Source of the DNA: Aurelia coerulea
Taxonomy: Eukaryota; Cnidaria; Scyphozoa; Semaeostomeae; Ulmaridae
Reading direction: 5' to 3'
Length of the DNA stretch: 64,000 bases
Assembly: GCA_039566865.1 (NCBI GenBank)
Contig: CM076952.1
Span: 10,498,501-10,562,500 of the forward strand
Each line of letters begins with the position of its first letter. Positions within the stretch are counted from its first letter, which is position 1. A program made the position numbers and the translations under genes. The notes below the pieces were generated by a model, which saw only the letters and a list, made by a program, of their open reading frames with translations, did no database searches and was not told the DNA's origin. Shown here piece after piece: positions 60,201 to 64,000 of the stretch.

Positions 60201-60490
60201 ATGTTTAAACATCGTGCATGGGTTACAGAAAAACGCTTTTCACAGTTTAGTTGTTTCTGATTTTTACGAACGCTTTTTTCGCAGACAGTGCATCTTGGTG
60301 CATCCTTTGGGCCAGGATTCTTTTCAATATCGAATAATAGCTTTATGATCGGGTTGAATGTGGCTGTAGAATTGTTATAATATGATGTTCTTCTCTTTGT
60401 TCTAACAATCTTATTTTCTTTTGCCCATCGACTTGATTTCCCAAGTGTCCCTCGCTGATGGATTGTATTTTGGAACTGAATTCGTCGAAT
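57209..60490 (-). CDS. LINE C ORF2: PHD-like finger, endonuclease, reverse transcriptase
   Basis: The frame is open from 60490 to the stop at 57209. The first in-frame ATG is 60202 (997 codons), but the preceding 96 codons hold a 2A-like site (60331-60308) and the first half of a PHD-like finger (CTVC...NC...HARC...CTGC), so translation probably starts further up. After the finger come an apurinic-type endonuclease (LHLNTQSL, ALSETWL, GIIYRS, ISGDTNIDLL, ISDHDG) and a reverse transcriptase (DFRPISILPVLSKIFERLV, FVDFSKAFDTIAHD, GVPEGSILGPMIFNLYVNDL, catalytic YADD at about residue 719 from 60202). The C-terminal part ends with a Leu-rich KRYAHKKDILKLGWLP segment. No internal stop: potentially functional protein. 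Confidence 0.85.
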   Translation of the reverse strand: MRRIQFQNTIHQRGTLGKSSRWAKENKIVRTKRRTSYYNNSTATFNPIIKLLFDIEKNPGPKDAPRCTVCEKSVRKNQKQLNCEKRFSVTHARCLNMMHMTTTQRVYSYKWTCTGCLSSVLPFAKQPLINYEENINYLEAEVQNDPHLKIINEKHSLLKVLHLNTQSLVSSFEEFQLMLDNYKFDVIALSETWLKNNSLLIEHVTINNFEMEYNNRDKIRGGGVGCYVISGIKHKRRKDIESKGQDLEHLWIELPGKNKNSKLLMGIIYRSDKILRFSDWLDQFDKVISYVKASWDGAIMISGDTNIDLLSPEKADSKKYLSLLEQYNLHQIVSKPTRTTSTSSTLIDHIIVSHKDLVKHTDVLPCPTISDHDGPYAFLNVRLKKYEPRFKYIRDKRKFNEGMSIKDLEKVPFSLVYGVDDPNEKLGILNSLMLEIIDEHAPIRKIKVTRQPAPWMHDIEIRNLQQAYFQDRVKYRNSRDDLVLKNLREIKSLLKKKIRAAKTAFYRTALSPKKPKELWKIINSVLHPPSKRIMQNPDELNSHFASTAERTLNRSATPIEDIFTTISNLPPDKENYFNLRQVSHQKVLKQLKLLRRDTSTGPDNIPARYIKLAVDIICSPLTHIINSFINESTFPIPWKNARIVPIGKVASPIEKGDFRPISILPVLSKIFERLVANQLVDFIEETKLFRDTITGFRKGHSTGNALLKIRDDIKKAMKCGELSLLVFVDFSKAFDTIAHDTLIMKMHQQVFSKEFLAWITSYLTPRKQFVQIDAILSDSLPTTFGVPEGSILGPMIFNLYVNDLQNHFQSSSVQYADDTTVYETCKPKEIQNAQYLLNESLAKVAGWTDNNSLAANAVKTKFILCASKRLYDYHQLKDQEIDITLGSTKLKPDKEPRYLGMYLDQHLTWENHLKHVLSSCYSKLSVLRKLKNFTPFRSRKTLAESLILSKIDFNDYVYSPLSQQQLKKKLQRLQKAVASFVLKRYAHKKDILKLGWLPIAEKRDFNLLKLTFKAIHNTNWPVINKLELQTCNRVLRSSNETRIKPSLIPDTFEDAAAKCFNALPVHIKCQSNFTTFCCNLKKHLFERANNKLD
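60308..60331 (-). other. 2A-like ribosome-skipping motif DIEKNPGP
   Basis: Eight codons spell DIEKNPGP, matching the consensus D-x-E-x-N-P-G-P. It is preceded by the hydrophobic segment FNPIIKLLF and followed by Lys-Asp and the PHD-like finger. 2A-like motifs near the start of ORFs are known in APE-type LINEs of several invertebrates. It would release the upstream peptide during translation. Confidence 0.8.
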
Positions 60491-61267
60491 TTAGGCCCAT
60501 CGTGGTTTGTACTAAAGGACAAGAAAACAACAAGAAACCATCCAGTAGTAAGCATTGCCAGCATTGTAACTGTCTGATTTTTGTTCAGATTGGAAACCAG
60601 GAAAGCTTTCTCTACTGCACAACGTTGTTTTCTCTACTGCACAATGTTGTTCTCGCTTTTCTTTCGGATGTTTTCACTCGGTTTTCACTAGCCTCAATAA
60701 ATCTGGCCGCTCCCCAAGATGCCAATGCTGAACCACAACACTTTACAAGCTATTCCCGATCCTGGAGCAAGAATAGCGAAGATGCAAGTTAAGGAAATAG
60801 ACTCTGATACTGATGTGATTTGATCCATGCTGGTACCAATAATGTCAAGTCAACTGAGCTTGAAGCGCTTGCTGACGAAGTGCTGGAAACAATGAAGCAC
60901 ATTCAGGAGAAACAAAAGAAAGCGCAGATTGTCTTCTCTTCAGTAATCAGGCGGAAGGATAATCATCAACTGAATGCCAAGGTGTCGAAGACCAATGAAA
61001 TTTTGAAGGAAACTTTGTTGTTAAACGGTTTTGATTATGTTGATAATAATAACGTTCTATTTAGTTATTTGGCTACAGACGCGCTGCATATAAACGAAGG
61101 GGGAATGCGTAAATAGGCCTTTCCCATAATTACGTCATCACCCGTGCGGCGCGCATTGCATTGCGGGACTAGTAGTTAAAAATCTGATCTCGTGTTGTGA
61201 TTTGTATAGAGTTGTAAGGAAGTTCGCGGAAGTAAGTAGATTAACGTTGTCAATATTAAAGAAAATC

Positions 61268-62998
61268 ATGGAAAGATCATCTGAATTCACCAATGAGCAG
61301 ATCCCTGGTTTTTTTCAAAACTCTAGTCCGGGGATCTGTGCAACAGAATTGCAGATTAAAGAAGTTTTGGCGAAGGAGGAAGACGAATGTTCTACAAGGC
61401 CTAAGGTCAACATGGGCAACGGGAAGGAAAACAGGCGAAGAGAAGGGAAAGCTCTCGTTGGAGGATTTACATGCTGTGTTCCTGACTGCTTCAGCAATAG
61501 CAAACGGAATCCAGAACTCTCATTTTATAATTTTCCGAACGGAAAGAGTGCAGAAAAACAAGAACTGCGAAGGAAATGGTTACACATGATTTCGAGAAAG
61601 GATTTCAAGGACCCAGGGTTGGGACACAGAGTGTGCTCAAAACATTTTGTTGGGGGGCAAAAAACATACATGAATAATATCCCCACTATTGTCCCAAAAA
61701 CAAAACACAAGAAAGAGCAGAAAGAGAGGGCCACACTTAAATCAAGGAACAGAGAATTTGTGCCAAAATGTTGTAAAAAGCCCTTAAACCAAAACGGGAC
61801 ATTAAGCCAAGCTGAGGTGCAAGATGCAACAGAACTTGACCAGCAATGGAGTGGGTTGAATGTCGATGACGAAGTGAGCCAGGGAATAAGTGAGCTTCAA
61901 CTAGAAGAGGACAATGAGAGTAACCAACAGCAAGGACCAATGAAAAGTCAAGAGGACAATCTTACTGCCAGAATAGTAGAGCTTGAACGTGAAAATGTGC
62001 GTTTGAAAGATAAGATCCAAAGATTAACTGAAGTGGACAGCAAACAAAAAAATAGTTTTTCATTGGATGATATCAAATCCAATCCGAAAGCATTCAGATT
62101 TTATACTGGATTTACAGATTATGAAACTTTCAAGATCATTTTTGATTCCTTTGGTCCAGCTGTAAATAACCTCGTTTATCATGGAACAAAGGCTAACCCT
62201 GAAAATATAAACTCACCAGGGTACATGAAACGAGGACCAAAGAGAGCTTTGACAGCAGAACAAGAGTTTTTCTATGTACTTGTGAGACTACGCCTTGGTC
62301 TGCTGGAAGAAGACATAGCCTTCAGAGCTGGAATTTCTTGCTCTCAGTTTTCAAGGATCTGGATAACCTGGCTGGACTTTCTACACAGCAAGTTCAGAAC
62401 TTACCCAATCTGGCCTTCCAAATCAGCAATAATGAAAACAATGCCAAATTCTTTCAAGGAGATGTACCCAACCACCAGAGTTATCATAGATTGCACAGAA
62501 ATATACATTGAGAAGCCGAGCTCAGTGAGGTCTCAAGCTGCAACTTACTCGAACTATAAACATTACAATACAGCAAAAGGGCTTGTTGGTATAACACCTG
62601 CTGGTGCTGTCTCATATGTCTCAGACCTATTTACGGGAAGAACAAGTGATAAGAGAGCAACTTCTGAATGTGGAATTTACCAGCTACTTGAAGAAGGAGA
62701 CTCAGTTATGGCTGACAAGGGCTTTGACGTAGAAGTAGACCTCCCAAAAGGTGTCAGCTTGAACATCCCCCCCTTTCTGAGGGGTAAAGAACATTTGTCC
62801 ATCAAGGAGGAAGCTGAGACTCGGCAAATTGCAGCTGTGCGTATTCATGTTGAGCGTGCTATTTCAAGAATAAAAACTTTTCGAATTTTGAAGTCAGTTT
62901 TCCCCATCAATATGGGTGCAGAACTTAACAAAATCTGGATAATATGTTCTTATCTAACTAATTTTCTTCCACCTCTTATTGTAGAAAACAATGCATAA
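61268..62998 (+). CDS. THAP-domain DDE transposase (ISL2EU/PIF-like, DDE_Tnp_4 type)
   Basis: 576 residues from ATG 61268 (frame open further upstream to 61202, without ATG). Residues about 68-150 form a THAP zinc finger: CCVPDC, then RVCSKHF and the IPTIVP box; it should bind the element's ends. A coiled coil follows (ARIVELERENVRLKDKIQRL). A helix-turn-helix-like segment comes next (ALTAEQEFFYVLVRLRLGL...EEDIAFRAGIS). Then the DDE nuclease: Asp408 in VIIDCTE, Asp483 in MADKGF and Glu529 in VERAISRIK. Catalytic residues and length are intact, so it may be active. It lies convergent with the YqaJ-like gene at 63703. Confidence 0.92.
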   Translation: MERSSEFTNEQIPGFFQNSSPGICATELQIKEVLAKEEDECSTRPKVNMGNGKENRRREGKALVGGFTCCVPDCFSNSKRNPELSFYNFPNGKSAEKQELRRKWLHMISRKDFKDPGLGHRVCSKHFVGGQKTYMNNIPTIVPKTKHKKEQKERATLKSRNREFVPKCCKKPLNQNGTLSQAEVQDATELDQQWSGLNVDDEVSQGISELQLEEDNESNQQQGPMKSQEDNLTARIVELERENVRLKDKIQRLTEVDSKQKNSFSLDDIKSNPKAFRFYTGFTDYETFKIIFDSFGPAVNNLVYHGTKANPENINSPGYMKRGPKRALTAEQEFFYVLVRLRLGLLEEDIAFRAGISCSQFSRIWITWLDFLHSKFRTYPIWPSKSAIMKTMPNSFKEMYPTTRVIIDCTEIYIEKPSSVRSQAATYSNYKHYNTAKGLVGITPAGAVSYVSDLFTGRTSDKRATSECGIYQLLEEGDSVMADKGFDVEVDLPKGVSLNIPPFLRGKEHLSIKEEAETRQIAAVRIHVERAISRIKTFRILKSVFPINMGAELNKIWIICSYLTNFLPPLIVENNA

Positions 62999-63702
62999 AC
63001 TTTTGAACATGCTATTAGTGACATCTGAGTTTAAAGTGCTTTTTATTAATGGATAAGCCTGACTTTCCAGTATGATCCAGAATCCTCAAAAAGACTTGGG
63101 AATTTTCTTTTTTTCTTCAAATTCTAATAGGAATTCTTTAGTGATGTGAGATTGTAAATTTTAAACAAGCCAGAATTCCTGAGGAACTAAAAAAATTCTC
63201 AAGGAATTAGCAGGAAAACCATGTTAATTTTCACAAAGCCCATGTAAGGTCTTCTGACCTCAAAATGGGTAAAGGCAAAAACTGAGAATGATTTTATGGA
63301 AATCTTCAGATACAGTAACTTGACTCTACTCTCCTTGAAGTACTGAATATTGAATATGGTTATTTATGTAGCCTGTGTGCAGCCTCAACTTGGAGGAGTT
63401 GAGGTTGCGTGCAGGCTATATTAATGTTGATTGTGGTCAATGATCCCCCATTCTTTGGAAAAGAACAATACCCATTTTGCCCTAGCCTCCTATTTTACCC
63501 CTACAAGCTTTCTTTCTCTGTCCAAGCTTCATAATTGTTTCACTTCTTGTTGTGCATGATTGTAAGAAACTCATTCTATACAAGCGTTTCACTGAAAACA
63601 TCAAAATCAAGCCTATAATGAGATCGACACAGAATTTGTAGATTGGACAATAAAATCAAACTTTTTACAAAACACCACTTTGATGACCAGTTTATACTAA
63701 AA
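62999..63702. other. Convergent intergenic region of the ISL2EU element
   Basis: No gene seen. A plus-strand AATAAA at 63649-63654 could serve the transposase transcript. An inverted pair with AGCCTG(T/C)GTGCAG-like text lies near 63370-63415. Confidence 0.45.
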
Positions 63703-64000
63703 TTACACTTTTGGCAGTATATAGGCTGCATAAAATTTTGTTAATTCTGGAAGAATTCTTGATTGCCACAAGTTTTTGTCCACTTGAATTCTTTCAATAT
63801 GAATGTCCTTTGGAGTGTAAACGATGAAATCAATCCAGTTAAGTCCTAGAATATTCAATACTCCCTGGCACTGGTAAAAATACATGTGATTCCTTTTGAG
63901 TTTGAGTTTGCCTTCAAAAGACTTCAAGAAAAAGGTTTTGTCACTGGCACTGGCTTCTTCAAGTTTCATGTCTCTCTTTGAATATGGACATTTTACTTCA
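63703..64000 (-). CDS. YqaJ-like recombinase/nuclease, C-terminal part
   Basis: The reading enters from the window edge with EVKCPYSKRDM, the E-x-K catalytic motif of the YqaJ/lambda-exonuclease fold. It continues through HMYFYQCQGVLNI, WIDFIVYTPKDIHIERI and FYAAYILPKV to the stop at 63703-63705. The N-terminal part with the first catalytic Asp is outside the window. Such nucleases accompany the transposase in ISL2EU elements; the exact role in transposition is not established as far as I recall. The opposite orientation to the transposase fits that family. Confidence 0.88.
   Translation of the reverse strand, partial: EVKCPYSKRDMKLEEASASDKTFFLKSFEGKLKLKRNHMYFYQCQGVLNILGLNWIDFIVYTPKDIHIERIQVDKNLWQSRILPELTKFYAAYILPKV

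Larger units (their letters stand above)
57057..60714 (-). mobile_element. LINE C: non-LTR retrotransposon with 2A-like and PHD-like motifs
   Basis: The 3' end is an (ATT)n tract in element sense (57057-57091) preceded by a short 3' untranslated region with a small hairpin (CCACACTTGTAGTGG, about 57110-57125). One long ORF follows upstream. The 5' limit is uncertain, placed just before the resumed SGNH sequence near 60715. It is the least damaged LINE of the window. Confidence 0.75.
56704..61116 (+). pseudogene. LINE ORF1 SGNH-domain fragment split by LINE C
   Basis: The left part (56704-57055) is an acidic/polar stretch and then, after a frameshift, the SGNH block I text TMVVIGDSQLRNLD. The right part (about 60715-61116) starts with IPDPGARIAKMQVKEID and continues, after a small frame break at 60818, with IHAGTNNVKS (block III) and ALHINEGGMRK (block V His). 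In between lies LINE C on the opposite strand. The halves together give the SGNH domain in the expected order, as in LINE B ORF1, so LINE C most likely inserted into an older ORF1. Confidence 0.6.
61115..64000. mobile_element. ISL2EU-type DNA transposon (right end outside window)
   Basis: It contains an intact THAP-DDE transposase on the plus strand and a convergent YqaJ-like nuclease on the minus strand, the gene pair known from ISL2EU elements. The left end probably lies near 61115-61120 where the SGNH fragment ends (GGCCTTTCCCATAATTACG). The terminus cannot be proven without the right end. Confidence 0.75.

Overview
The window looks like transposon-rich, intron-bearing nuclear DNA from an early-branching animal. 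An anthozoan cnidarian (coral or anemone) is my best guess. The reasons are several CR1/L2-like non-LTR retrotransposons with SGNH and PHD-like domains, a THAP-DDE plus YqaJ (ISL2EU-type) DNA transposon, abundant TA- and TTAA-flanked miniature elements, and spliced genes with GT-AG introns. I see no ordinary host gene that I can name. The organism is an inference from families recalled, not from a search.

Layout. 0-16 kb: an inverted-repeat element at the left edge, diverged tandem repeats, a fragment of an endonuclease-tailed (R2-like CCHC plus restriction-like endonuclease) LINE with an internal duplication, C-terminal LINE fragments, MITEs with TA or TTAA target duplications, and LINE A (11.3-14.85 kb), nearly full length but for one frameshift. 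16.4-21.8 kb: LINE B, with a two-part ORF1 ending in an SGNH hydrolase domain, then a decayed endonuclease-reverse transcriptase ORF2. 21.9-32.8 kb: foldback (long-hairpin) elements and MITEs nested in one another. 33.0-47.1 kb: a roughly 14.1-kb interval bounded by long inverted repeats whose tips read CCGGGTGTCCC. Inside is a spliced minus-strand gene (exons 41333-41085, 40501-38079, 35398-35053) encoding an acidic/Lys-rich N-terminus, a transposase-like core and a C-terminal RING-H2-like finger. Its exon phases match, but one short Lys-rich stretch breaks the frame. The interval also carries at least four secondary insertions. 47.37-48.29 kb: twelve copies of a 73-bp satellite that incorporates the tip of a transposon end. 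48.7-56.5 kb: LINE fragments, one more CCGGGTGTC MITE and long featureless stretches. 56.7-61.1 kb: an SGNH-domain fragment split by LINE C, a minus-strand element whose ORF contains a 2A-like motif (DIEKNPGP), a PHD-like finger, endonuclease and reverse transcriptase. 61.1-64 kb: an ISL2EU-type transposon with an intact THAP-DDE transposase and, convergent to it, a YqaJ-like nuclease running off the window.

How the parts relate. Nearly everything is mobile DNA at different stages of decay. The LINEs supply their own endonuclease and reverse transcriptase. The ISL2EU transposase and the YqaJ nuclease belong to one element. The tip CCGGGTG(T/A)(C/G) followed by TA recurs on the 14-kb element, on two short MITEs and on one foldback, and variants of it on others, so one transposase, possibly the one encoded in the 14-kb interval, may mobilise several of them. 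That last step is inference. Because elements are nested, several insertions can be read against an intact second copy, which fixes their ends and target duplications (best case: the 704-bp TTAA element at 34028-34731).
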